Shown: positions 19,905 to 28,461 of the stretch, one piece after another
Position numbering within the stretch: position 1 is the stretch's first letter
How the letters are laid out: each line of letters begins with the position of its first letter
Notes under the pieces: model-generated
Told to the model about the DNA's origin: nothing
The model's input: only the letters and a program-made list of their open reading frames with translations
The model's database searches: none
IMG/VR virus record: IMGVR_UViG_3300034198_017984
Location: 1-29,009 of that record
Length of the DNA stretch: 29,009 bases
From: a virus
Reading direction: 5' to 3' (one strand)
Position numbers and translations under genes: made by a program

Positions 19905-20208
19905 TGATATTTTGAAAAGATTAAATTTTAATCCTACTGAAAAGCAGGTTGAATTGTTTAATAAGCTTGAAGAAAATAAGTCAATTATCAAGACTGTTGA
20001 ATCGAATGATTATAATTTTCAATTTAATGCAAATATGCGAATAAATGAGCTTCAAAATCAAGTTTTAAATGATTTACAAGGCGGTTTAGAAAAAGAAGAT
20101 GAGATACAAGCAGGAAAAGAGGGTAAAGTTGTTCCAATGGGGATGCTTTTATCGGGCTTTAAGGCTGTAACAGATGGGATGAATTTGATTGATGGAGCAA
20201 AAGATTGA
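19888..20208 (+). CDS. hypothetical protein, GTG start
   Basis: 106 aa from GTG 19888, preceded by GGAGAG at 5-6 nt spacing. Helical, Asn/Glu/Lys-rich, with a short hydrophobic end (PMGMLLSGF). Precedes the candidate small terminase. Unknown. Confidence 0.74.
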   Translation: MREPVSDILKRLNFNPTEKQVELFNKLEENKSIIKTVESNDYNFQFNANMRINELQNQVLNDLQGGLEKEDEIQAGKEGKVVPMGMLLSGFKAVTDGMNLIDGAKD

Positions 20209-21022
20209 ATCTCGCCTATGTTATGGCAGGCGTAAATACGTTGAAATCCACGAGGCTTTAAACCGTAAAGACCTTGAGGCAGTCAATGGAGTTTTGCAAG
20301 AAATTCGCTTAAAGTTTGGGGCTTTAGACTCGGGAGAGGTTCACGATATCCCCTTAATTGTCGTGCAAATTGCAGATTGGGTTATTAGTTATGTTAATGG
20401 TAGAGAAATTGATTTAGACCGAGTATTTGAGGGATTAATTAATTGCATTAATTCTCATTTGGATGAATATGTTTTTAATAATCCAACGAATCGGAAAAAA
20501 TATAATAGTTTTGTGTCTTCGGGGGTTATATTTTCACAGTTAATTAGTCGTGTTTTACAGGGTGAAATTCCTGTTAATCCAATAGAGGTTGAAGTTGTTA
20601 ATTTTGGGCGAATGCTTCTTTTGCGTGAGGAGTTAACTAAATGGTTAGATAAAGCTTGCCTTGATTATCAAGCTGAAAAGAAAAAGCAAGCAGAGATACA
20701 GGAATTAAAGAAATACGCAAATGTTCGAGGTGGAAAATTATCAGATCGCATTGAGCCAATAATTGAGATGTTAATTGACACTTTAGTCGAAAGGCTAGAG
20801 AATGCAGAGGAATTAGATATTACAGAATTAACCAAACTGCTTAATACTGTTTTAGTTCCTGCCGCCAAGATGAGAAAAGAGCTTAACGATGGAACAGAAA
20901 TTAATATTACTAAAAATAATGTTTTTGCTCAGATTATGAAAATTACAAGCACGCCTGAAGAAAAAGAAAAATTAATTGAAACATCAAGGGCTACTTTAGA
21001 AGCAGAGTATAAATTGCTATGA
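20192..21022 (+). CDS. putative small terminase subunit (by position)
   Basis: 276 aa from ATG 20192 (a TTG lies one codon earlier). It overlaps the large terminase start by ATGA, the usual place of the small subunit, which recognises DNA for packaging. The protein is helical and charged; the middle (DKACLDYQAEKKKQAEIQEL) is a coiled coil as in oligomeric small terminases. I see no clear helix-turn-helix, and it is longer than most small subunits, so this rests on context only. Confidence 0.5.
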   Translation: MEQKIESRLCYGRRKYVEIHEALNRKDLEAVNGVLQEIRLKFGALDSGEVHDIPLIVVQIADWVISYVNGREIDLDRVFEGLINCINSHLDEYVFNNPTNRKKYNSFVSSGVIFSQLISRVLQGEIPVNPIEVEVVNFGRMLLLREELTKWLDKACLDYQAEKKKQAEIQELKKYANVRGGKLSDRIEPIIEMLIDTLVERLENAEELDITELTKLLNTVLVPAAKMRKELNDGTEINITKNNVFAQIMKITSTPEEKEKLIETSRATLEAEYKLL

Positions 21023-22620
21023 GTGATATTTTTAATGAAGATATTGCCCGTCCTCATTTGGATGCAATTTTAAATGATCCTGAAAAGTTAATTGAAAGAA
21101 CTAATTTGTATCGGGAAAATTTTCTTTTATGGTTTTTAGATTGCGTTAATACAGTAGATGAAGGACGAGGAAAATTATTAGCTGCTCCACGTTTTGCTTA
21201 TCTTAAAGATTTATACGAAACAATGGAAGGGATAGGCTGCGAAAGACCGCATATACTATGGGTTGAAAAAGCACGTCAAATTTTTGTTACTTGGTTTATG
21301 GTAGCTTATTGTCTATGGCTTTTAATGTATCGGGAAAATATACGTTTAATTTATGGATCAAGGGTCGAATCGCAAGTTAAGGATATGATCGAAACTCGTT
21401 TTAAGGTAATGTATGAAAATCTTACTAAGGGAATTCCCTATCCTGATTTAGATTTTTTATCAACAATGATTAAATGCCCTTCAAGAAAAACTTTACTAAT
21501 GGGGCTTGCAAGCTCAGGTGAAGGGGCGAGGGGTTCAACTGCTTATTTAGTTTGGTTAGATGAGATCGCAAAACAGGAAAAACAATCGCAAACTTTAGCT
21601 GCTGCAATTGAAGCGGTTAACGCTCCTGAGTCTCAATTGATTGGAGTTACTAACCCGAATCCAGAGCCTTTAGCTGATGAGATTAGGCATATTATCGCTG
21701 ATTCGATTGATGCCAAAATGAAGGCTGAAAAATTAAGCCGTGGGGTTGAAAGGCTGAAAAATATTCAAGGGCATACAATTTTAAGATTAAGGTTTAATGC
21801 ACATCCCGCTAAAGATGAAGAATGGGAAAAAGCAAAAAGGTTAGAGATTGGGCAAGATCGTTTTGAAATTGAGCATGGCTTAAATTGGCGTGTTGCTAAA
21901 GGGAAACCCTGTTTTTGGGCTTATGAGCCATCAAGAAGTATTAGGGCCATAAATTATAATCCTTATCGGATTTTACACATAGGGGTTGATCCTGGAACAA
22001 ATAATCCCGCTGCTGTATTTTTTCAAAAAGATGAATATGGTCGCTGCGTTTTGCTCAAAGCTTTTGTTAAACAAAATACAAGGTTAAATGATTTTTGCGT
22101 TTTTATTGAAGAGGTATTAGCAGAAGAATTTAATAGCACCAATGATCTTAGGTTCCATATTGATCCAGCAGGAGCCAAGAATAATGGGCAAGGTACAGAT
22201 ATTGCGGCAGAAGTTATCGAGGATTATTTTAATTGTTTTGTTGATCCTGCTCCTGTTTCTAAACCAGAGGATCGAATAATCTTAATGAATGAATTTTTCG
22301 GGGCGACTTCTTTAGCTTCTGATGCTAGCTCTATGATTATTCTTCCTGAAAGATTTGGAGAGTTTTATACCTTTGATGGGAAGTTGGAAACGGGCTATTT
22401 TTCAGATATGCTAACAATGGGTTATGTTCGAGACAGCAGGGGCAAAGCAGTTAAGGATAATAAATACGACCACATAGCCGATGGCTGGGGCTATGGTTTT
22501 ATTAATATTTTTAAAGCGAGTGATGTTCAAATGGTCAATTATGCTTTAAAAGGGAATCCACTTTTCAATATAGGAAAAGATAAGAAAAAGCAAAAGAAAA
22601 AACCTTTTTTGATTCGCTAG
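21019..22620 (+). CDS. terL: terminase large subunit
   Basis: 533 aa: the ATPase and nuclease that cuts and packages DNA into proheads. ATPase part: KARQIFVTW (84-92) is the Walker A-type segment, YLVWLDEIA (176-184; D181, E182) Walker B, and GVTNPNPE (209-216) the coupling motif. Nuclease part: RNase H-like acids at D324 (HIGVDPGTNN), D382 (FHIDPAG) and D488 (YDHIADGWGYG). Length and order are usual. The start overlaps the upstream stop. It is followed by a late promoter module. Confidence 0.95.
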   Translation: MSDIFNEDIARPHLDAILNDPEKLIERTNLYRENFLLWFLDCVNTVDEGRGKLLAAPRFAYLKDLYETMEGIGCERPHILWVEKARQIFVTWFMVAYCLWLLMYRENIRLIYGSRVESQVKDMIETRFKVMYENLTKGIPYPDLDFLSTMIKCPSRKTLLMGLASSGEGARGSTAYLVWLDEIAKQEKQSQTLAAAIEAVNAPESQLIGVTNPNPEPLADEIRHIIADSIDAKMKAEKLSRGVERLKNIQGHTILRLRFNAHPAKDEEWEKAKRLEIGQDRFEIEHGLNWRVAKGKPCFWAYEPSRSIRAINYNPYRILHIGVDPGTNNPAAVFFQKDEYGRCVLLKAFVKQNTRLNDFCVFIEEVLAEEFNSTNDLRFHIDPAGAKNNGQGTDIAAEVIEDYFNCFVDPAPVSKPEDRIILMNEFFGATSLASDASSMIILPERFGEFYTFDGKLETGYFSDMLTMGYVRDSRGKAVKDNKYDHIADGWGYGFINIFKASDVQMVNYALKGNPLFNIGKDKKKQKKKPFLIR

Positions 22621-22646
22621 CCGATAAGTAAGATATCTGATATATT
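22620..22646 (+). promoter_or_regulatory. late promoter module 1
   Basis: The 12-bp element GCCGATAAGTAA (22620-22631), a 6-bp gap, then extended -10 TGA-TATATT (22638-22646). No -35 box is evident. The same element, inverted, with the same gap and -10 box lies before the capsid gene at 27139-27165. Confidence 0.6.
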
Positions 22647-22666
22647 AATTGCAGGAGTAATATATA

Positions 22667-23335
22667 ATGACTGCAAATAATAATACATCGGCAACGATGA
22701 ACATCGCTCAAGGTGCTAAAGATCTTGGCCCTGCGATAAAAGCTTTAAATGCTGCGGTGGGAGTTGGTGCTTCAACTACTCAACCTCAGCTTGATTCAAT
22801 TTACACAACATCTAAACAAGGTTTAATGGGTGGCGTGGTAAGTGTTTTTGATACACAGAGCGGTGTCACTTACGCGGGAGTAAACGGTGTCATGCTCGGT
22901 GCTGCCCCTTGCTTAGAATATTTTTACGAGCCAGCTAAAGATGGTGGAACAAGTGGGCAAAATTATTTATTGCGTGGTATTCCAATTCCTGCAAACTTTG
23001 TTATTGAAGATGCAAGTTTCCATGTTTCAGTAGCTTTTGTTGGTGCTGGTGCTTCAATTTCAATTGGTACATCAACTTTCTTAGTTGGTTCAGGTACTTT
23101 ATCAGGTTTATCTGGTGCTTCAATCGTTTCAGCAAATGCAACGAATCTTTACGCTGTAACAGCTCTTGCAACATTTGGTACAGTTGGCAAAAAGCAAGGT
23201 ATCCCCGATTTTGCAACAGCGGCAGATGCTTTAGCGATTACAACTGAATCTTTACCAGTAATTGCTGTTTCTGGTGGTACTTTAACAGCAGGTAAACTTT
23301 CTCTTATCCTTCGTGGAAGAATTGTCAATCTGTAA
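22667..23335 (+). CDS. beta-rich structural protein candidate
   Basis: 222 aa, rich in Gly, Ala, Ser and Thr, poor in charge; alternating hydrophobics (FVIEDASFHVSVAFVG, SISIGTSTFLVGSG) suggest an all-beta fold such as a head decoration or fibre protein. It has a late promoter module and AGGAG upstream, so it is likely made in quantity. Position between TerL and portal is unusual for a decoration protein. No family recognised. Confidence 0.72.
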   Translation: MTANNNTSATMNIAQGAKDLGPAIKALNAAVGVGASTTQPQLDSIYTTSKQGLMGGVVSVFDTQSGVTYAGVNGVMLGAAPCLEYFYEPAKDGGTSGQNYLLRGIPIPANFVIEDASFHVSVAFVGAGASISIGTSTFLVGSGTLSGLSGASIVSANATNLYAVTALATFGTVGKKQGIPDFATAADALAITTESLPVIAVSGGTLTAGKLSLILRGRIVNL

Positions 23336-23338
23336 AAC

Positions 23339-23788
23339 ATGGCAACAACTAGAGATACAAGTAATATTTTCTCGGCGGCGGGAACAGGGACGGGCGTGTC
23401 CAGTTCTTGGTTCCCTACCAAAGATTTAGAGAAGATTAGTTTTTGTCTTTATATGGCTACGACTGCGGGTAGTGGTTCAGACACTTTAGATATTATCATT
23501 GAGCAAGCTCCGACAAATGATGCAACAACTTTAGCGGCAAGCCCACATTTAATAAGGGCTATACCAATAACAAATGTTTTAACAAATGCTATAGCAAGCA
23601 AAATGACTCAAGTCGTGGGTGGAACTTCTTTACCTTCTGACACTTCAACAGCAACAACGCTAAGACAGCAATGGGATGTTAAAGAGAATAATATTGATAC
23701 CTATGTTAGAGTTAAACAAGTTATAGCTGGTACTGCTTCTAACTTAGGGGTTATCAACCTTCGAATGATTGCAGACAGGAAGCTATAA
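23339..23788 (+). CDS. second beta-rich structural protein candidate
   Basis: 149 aa, Thr/Ser/Ala-rich and low in charge (LYMATTAGSGSDTLDIIIEQAP). It starts 3 nt after the previous stop, and the two probably work together in the capsid. No homology recognised. Confidence 0.72.
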   Translation: MATTRDTSNIFSAAGTGTGVSSSWFPTKDLEKISFCLYMATTAGSGSDTLDIIIEQAPTNDATTLAASPHLIRAIPITNVLTNAIASKMTQVVGGTSLPSDTSTATTLRQQWDVKENNIDTYVRVKQVIAGTASNLGVINLRMIADRKL

Positions 23789-23796
23789 TATGAATT

Positions 23797-26175
23797 ATGA
23801 GCGGAATAGAAAGCTTAAATTTAACAGAAGATCAAGCTAAAGAGCTTGATTCTTTTTTATATGATGTTAAGAAAAACGCTTTCTATCGTAAAGATTACGA
23901 ATATAAAAGATTTTGTTTAGATGCAGCACTTAAAAAGAAAAGCTTAAGCAGTGCTTACCGTCAAGATTTATCAAATTATTGGTTAAATAAAGCTGATATC
24001 AAAGAGCTTTCGGGGCTTGATCTTGAACAAGACAACCAATTAGATGAATTTAGTAAGTTGTATGTTCCAGTCTTGCTTGAAATATCAAGGGCAATTAACC
24101 GCTTGGTTGGAAATATCTGTTTTCCTTTAAATGGCGATGTTGTAGGAATTGATAGAACTTATTCAAAGTTTTGTGAAGAAAATGGAATCGGTGAATTTTT
24201 ACCAACACTAAATAAGTGTATTCAAAAAATATTAGAAAGAGAGAATGCAAATTTTAACTTTAAAGATGTTTACAAATCGGTATTACATGAAGGTTTGCAG
24301 CACTCATTTTGGGCTTTAGGGCATGAATACGATACTATTAATCACGTTGTTGATGTTTTCGCTCCAGGTGTTCAATCTGTCGGGGTTTTCCCCACTTGTG
24401 CAGATTGGCGGAAAACTAACAGGGTTTTTGTTTCGGATCGTAATTATTCAGAATTATTTGGAAGAGAAGATTTAGACAGGAATATTATAGAAAAGATTAA
24501 GCCACAAACGGCAGTTAATCAAACTAGCACTGATTTTTACAAACAAAAAACAAGCCCTAATAGTGGTTCAATGGCAGATGTTCCTTTCGGGCAAGTGCGT
24601 TTATTAAGCATTTTTTGTCCTAGTGTTTATCTTGAGGGCAAGGCAGGTGGGGAGCCAGTGGTTATTAAAGGCTTGCACGTTTTAGCTGTTGAGAATCCAA
24701 TGTTCAAGGATAATCAAGGGCGAGAGCAAGAAGGGATTAAAGATAAAAAAGTATTAATCCTTAAGTCGCAAATTGATGTAGAAAGAGATTATCACGGTTT
24801 ATTGCTTGGTACGCCTTTAGTATCGGCTCCTAATGAGTTTTACAATGAAGGTTTATTTTATCCGTGGTTAGATCATCAGATATCAGCAAACGCAATTAAC
24901 GCAAGCAATGTGCGTTTAAGTTCTTATATGTCTCAAGGGCCACTCAATGCAGAAGTAACTCGCGGCGGTAATCTTGATAGCATTGAAGATGATCTTGAAG
25001 GCGGATGGAGAGCTAATCAGGTTCTAAGGGGCGTTCGTTTAACTCCCGTGTTTGGTGCAGAGTTTACTAACTGTATCAATGTAGGTAATGCAACAATTCA
25101 AAATATCACTTCTCAAATTAGGGGTGGAATTGGAGTCGGGCAAAATATTAATGCTTCGTTAAACACTGGGCGAAATGGTAAAGAAGAAGTTGCAAGCGTG
25201 TTTAGAACTGGTGATTTAGCTGTCGCAGATTACGCAATTTCTTTTATCGAAAAAATACAAGTTCCAAGTTTTTATACAAGGCTTAAGGTTCAAGGTGAAA
25301 TTTTAACATCACAGGTGCTTTCTACTTTACAGGAGACTAAAGGTCTTTTGTTAGCTGAGGATTTAGAGCAAAACACTAATGTTCAGTTAGACGATAATGT
25401 AATCATTGAGACTATTCTTGATAATAATCCTTTATTTCAAAGGCTTATAAACTACTCTGGGATTAAAAAAGAGTATGCTTTATTTTATAAAAAAAGAAAA
25501 AGAGATATTATTGAAAATGAGAAAATAGCGATAGACATTTTATATGCTAAGCAGGAAGTTGAGCAGAAAATGATGTTCTCTCAAAGTCCAATTGCTCCAT
25601 TACCCCCAATGCCAGCTAATATTATGCGTAATGAATTGGGGCAAGAGATCAAGCAAGAAGTTCCAAGAGAGGTAGAAGCTCAAAGGCAGATGGAATATTT
25701 CCAACAAGAGCAAGCCAAAAGGCAACAGGCAGCTAAAGAGGTTCAGTATCAAATTAAAGATATTGAGCTTAAGGAATTAACTTTACAGCCTTTATCCGAT
25801 ATTCCTCCTGTAAGCAATTTATTGTTACTTCAGTTGATTGTAGAGCCGATAGAAGAATCAGACATTCAAATGAATGGAGCAAAAGAGGCATTACTCAAGG
25901 CTATCAAGGATGAAGACTTAGGACGTTTCGTTCAACTGCTTCAAGTGATGACTCAAATAGACCCAAGTGTTTTAAAGAAATATGATGCTTCTAAGTTAAT
26001 CAGTTTTGCCACTAGAGGGAATCCCGATTTTGTGGCATCATTGATAGAGAAAGATCCTGAAAAAATATTAAGAGAAGAAGAGGCGGACAACCAAAGGGCT
26101 AAGATTGGAACTGAAATGCAAATGATGATGGCAAGAAATCCAGGCTCACAAACTCCGCAAAACCCGATGATATAA
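23797..26175 (+). CDS. probable portal (head-tail connector) protein
   Basis: 792 aa, the size of large podovirus-type portals. Portals form the 12-subunit ring through which DNA enters. The assignment rests on size, place between TerL and scaffold/capsid, and the pattern of an N-terminal helical region (~1-130), a mixed middle (~250-480) and a C-terminal Gln/Glu-rich coiled coil (~600-660). ATG 23797 is used because the ATG at 23790 is out of frame and soon stops. Not a definite homology match. Confidence 0.75.
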   Translation: MSGIESLNLTEDQAKELDSFLYDVKKNAFYRKDYEYKRFCLDAALKKKSLSSAYRQDLSNYWLNKADIKELSGLDLEQDNQLDEFSKLYVPVLLEISRAINRLVGNICFPLNGDVVGIDRTYSKFCEENGIGEFLPTLNKCIQKILERENANFNFKDVYKSVLHEGLQHSFWALGHEYDTINHVVDVFAPGVQSVGVFPTCADWRKTNRVFVSDRNYSELFGREDLDRNIIEKIKPQTAVNQTSTDFYKQKTSPNSGSMADVPFGQVRLLSIFCPSVYLEGKAGGEPVVIKGLHVLAVENPMFKDNQGREQEGIKDKKVLILKSQIDVERDYHGLLLGTPLVSAPNEFYNEGLFYPWLDHQISANAINASNVRLSSYMSQGPLNAEVTRGGNLDSIEDDLEGGWRANQVLRGVRLTPVFGAEFTNCINVGNATIQNITSQIRGGIGVGQNINASLNTGRNGKEEVASVFRTGDLAVADYAISFIEKIQVPSFYTRLKVQGEILTSQVLSTLQETKGLLLAEDLEQNTNVQLDDNVIIETILDNNPLFQRLINYSGIKKEYALFYKKRKRDIIENEKIAIDILYAKQEVEQKMMFSQSPIAPLPPMPANIMRNELGQEIKQEVPREVEAQRQMEYFQQEQAKRQQAAKEVQYQIKDIELKELTLQPLSDIPPVSNLLLLQLIVEPIEESDIQMNGAKEALLKAIKDEDLGRFVQLLQVMTQIDPSVLKKYDASKLISFATRGNPDFVASLIEKDPEKILREEEADNQRAKIGTEMQMMMARNPGSQTPQNPMI

Positions 26176-26178
26176 ATT

Positions 26179-26436
26179 ATGGCTTACCAAAAACACCAAT
26201 CACAAGATTTTCAAAATTCAAATCCTGAAACGATAGATCAGTTAAGGACTGCAACTCGTCAAGCGACTAAGACGATAGCTCAACTATGCCCCAAAGAATG
26301 GGGTATAATTGGGGAATATCTCAGATCTTTAACCGTTCCACGTGCAATGCACGAGAATAGAGAAGAAGCAGCGGACTTATATTTAAAACATTCGCATTAT
26401 GCTTCAATCGCAAATGACTTGGGATTTTTCAATTAG
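26179..26436 (+). CDS. small hypothetical protein
   Basis: 85 aa, helical, with Cys-Pro-Lys-Glu and Ala/His stretches. Lies 3 nt after the portal stop; no SD, so translation is probably coupled. Unknown. Confidence 0.72.
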   Translation: MAYQKHQSQDFQNSNPETIDQLRTATRQATKTIAQLCPKEWGIIGEYLRSLTVPRAMHENREEAADLYLKHSHYASIANDLGFFN

Positions 26437-26442
26437 TAAACA

Positions 26443-26461
26443 AAGGAGATAAGATAAGATG
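26443..26461 (+). promoter_or_regulatory. strong RBS module, copy 1
   Basis: AAGGAGATAAGATAAGATG, ending in the scaffold start codon. The identical 19 bases precede the gene at 28459 (28443-28461). Confidence 0.8.
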
Positions 26462-27121
26462 TCACTAGAAGATAACATGCCAGAGATAGAGATCGAAGAA
26501 ACACAGGATAGAGCGGAAGAAACGGAAGTAATTCCCGTTGATCCGAATTATGTTCCTAAGTATACAGAAGCAGATTTTGATTTTCTTGCAAGCACAATGT
26601 ATGAAAAAGCACAGCAAGAAATTTCATCACAACTAGAAAAAGTACAAGCGGTAGCTCCTTCTTCAACAGAAACAGAAGAAGATAAACCTTTAACTAAAAA
26701 AGAATTTGAAGCTTTAAGAAAGCAAGAGCAGGATGCGTATCTTGCAGACCAGCAACAACAAATATATACGGCTGGATTAACTCATCACGCTCAAAATCTA
26801 CCAAATTTATTAAATAAACTTGGATTAACAACGGAAAGAGATAAAGACCATGTTGAGGCAAAGTTTGACCAATTTTTAAACCACAGTCTAAGCAAGTTCG
26901 GACAAGGTAAATTAGGAGAAGCGGCTAAAGATGCAATCAGCTCTCACCTTGCTTGGATGCAAGTTACCTTTGGTAAAAATGTAACTGATTCTCAAGGGAA
27001 GTTAGAGCATAGTAAAACTGGCGGTAAAGGCATTGAAAGGGCTAACACTCAACCAAAACCAGTAGATGTTAAGAGTTTATCCTTGGTAGAACAACTAAAA
27101 GTTTTAAACGGAAAAAAATAA
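26459..27121 (+). CDS. probable capsid scaffolding protein
   Basis: 220 aa, acidic N-terminus (EIEIEETQDRAEETE), Gln/Glu-rich helices in the middle and a basic, flexible C-terminus. Directly before the major capsid gene, with a strong SD: the classic properties and position of a scaffold, which shapes the prohead and is then lost. Sequence is not diagnostic by itself. Confidence 0.7.
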   Translation: MSLEDNMPEIEIEETQDRAEETEVIPVDPNYVPKYTEADFDFLASTMYEKAQQEISSQLEKVQAVAPSSTETEEDKPLTKKEFEALRKQEQDAYLADQQQQIYTAGLTHHAQNLPNLLNKLGLTTERDKDHVEAKFDQFLNHSLSKFGQGKLGEAAKDAISSHLAWMQVTFGKNVTDSQGKLEHSKTGGKGIERANTQPKPVDVKSLSLVEQLKVLNGKK

Positions 27122-27138
27122 GAACGCACGTAAATAAT

Positions 27139-27165
27139 TTACTTATCGGCAATATGTGATATATT
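27139..27165 (+). promoter_or_regulatory. late promoter module 2 (capsid)
   Basis: TTACTTATCGGC (27139-27150), the exact reverse complement of the element at 22620-22631, then a 6-bp gap and TGA-TATATT (27157-27165). Placed 23 nt before the capsid ATG. Confidence 0.62.
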
Positions 27166-27188
27166 ATGCTTATAAAGGATAGTATAAT

Positions 27189-28430
27189 ATGCCAAATTTA
27201 GTAACTGGTGCAGCAGAATTTGACTCCTCATACATGAGCGAGGCGGTTTTTAATAATTTAAAAGTAACATCGAAAACGGATGTTCCTTTCTTCTCTAATC
27301 ACATGAAAAAGGTTTCCGAGGCGGATTCGACTGTCAAGATTGCGGATCGTTCGGCTCCTGCTTCAACTGTAACGCTAGGAGCGGGATATACTGCGGCTAG
27401 TGGTGTTATGACATTAAGCGTTCATACTTTGTTTAACGATTACCGTGTAAATCTAATTCCAGGTTATTCAGAGATCCACACTCCATTGAGTGCAGCGATT
27501 TACAGAGTAACAGATTTTGATCCAGTAACAAGGATTGTTAAAATTGAAAGACTTTTTGGTACTGATTCAACTTTAGCTAGCGGTACTACTCTTCAATTAA
27601 AGAGACATAACGATAGAGGTTCTTTACCAAATCCAAATAACGATGTTACTTATGGTGGTGGTGATTACAATTACTGGTCTTACTTTAATTACACATTTAA
27701 AATAACAGACGATTTAATGAACGGTAAATTTAAGACTGATATTAATGAGTATTCGCTAGATTATCACCTTAAAATGACTATGCCTGATATGTACAAAAAC
27801 TTTAGTACTAAGGCTTTATTTGACCCAAGGGTAGCTGGTACTGGTGCAGGAGCAAGAATCCCTGATGGCAGTAATCAAGGTGGAACAGGGCAGAGATCAG
27901 GTGGAGTTGTTACGCTTGGAAGAGCAAGAGGACTTTTAGAATCGAATGTTGCTGGTTTGCCTCTTTCTATCAATTTATTAATGGGAATAGATGAGCAGTT
28001 AGAAGATAGACAAGCTTGGAGTACAGCAGATTCAATTCAAACTGCTATCGGATTAAGACACGCGACTGTTTATATTGATCCATTGTTTATTAACGAGCCA
28101 AGTCGTTTAGCTGTTTTATCTGGTTCAGATGAAGCACTTTTAGACGTAGGGCAAAAAATAGATGGAATGCTTGGTATTTACTCAAGAAAAGTATTAGCTG
28201 GTCAAACAGTTTACTCTTTCATTAGAGAAGATGCTTTCAAGGGAACGGGAGCGATGTTTATTGAGACGAATATTGATGATATCGAGATCGACGTTCTGCA
28301 TTTCCAAAACTTAACAGAGCTTGCTAAACCAGGTGCTTATACGCACTGGATGGCAGAAAATGCATTTGCGACTAAATTTAGTTGCCCGTGGAGACACGCA
28401 TTAGTTTCTGGACTTGCTAAACTAGGCTAA
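27189..28430 (+). CDS. major capsid protein candidate
   Basis: 413 aa, within the usual capsid range. It has its own late promoter module, AAAGGA 9 nt before the ATG, and a scaffold gene upstream. The C-terminal IDVLHFQNLTELAKPGAYTH with a final AENAFATKF stretch resembles SU10/DUF5309-type major head proteins, though I give this only as a possibility. A Gly-rich loop (residues ~217-240) is compatible with a flexible capsid loop. Confidence 0.78.
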   Translation: MPNLVTGAAEFDSSYMSEAVFNNLKVTSKTDVPFFSNHMKKVSEADSTVKIADRSAPASTVTLGAGYTAASGVMTLSVHTLFNDYRVNLIPGYSEIHTPLSAAIYRVTDFDPVTRIVKIERLFGTDSTLASGTTLQLKRHNDRGSLPNPNNDVTYGGGDYNYWSYFNYTFKITDDLMNGKFKTDINEYSLDYHLKMTMPDMYKNFSTKALFDPRVAGTGAGARIPDGSNQGGTGQRSGGVVTLGRARGLLESNVAGLPLSINLLMGIDEQLEDRQAWSTADSIQTAIGLRHATVYIDPLFINEPSRLAVLSGSDEALLDVGQKIDGMLGIYSRKVLAGQTVYSFIREDAFKGTGAMFIETNIDDIEIDVLHFQNLTELAKPGAYTHWMAENAFATKFSCPWRHALVSGLAKLG

Positions 28431-28442
28431 GATACAAAAAAC

Positions 28443-28461
28443 AAGGAGATAAGATAAGATG
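28443..28461 (+). promoter_or_regulatory. strong RBS module, copy 2
   Basis: Same 19 bases as at 26443-26461, ending in the start codon of the last gene of the window. Confidence 0.8.
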
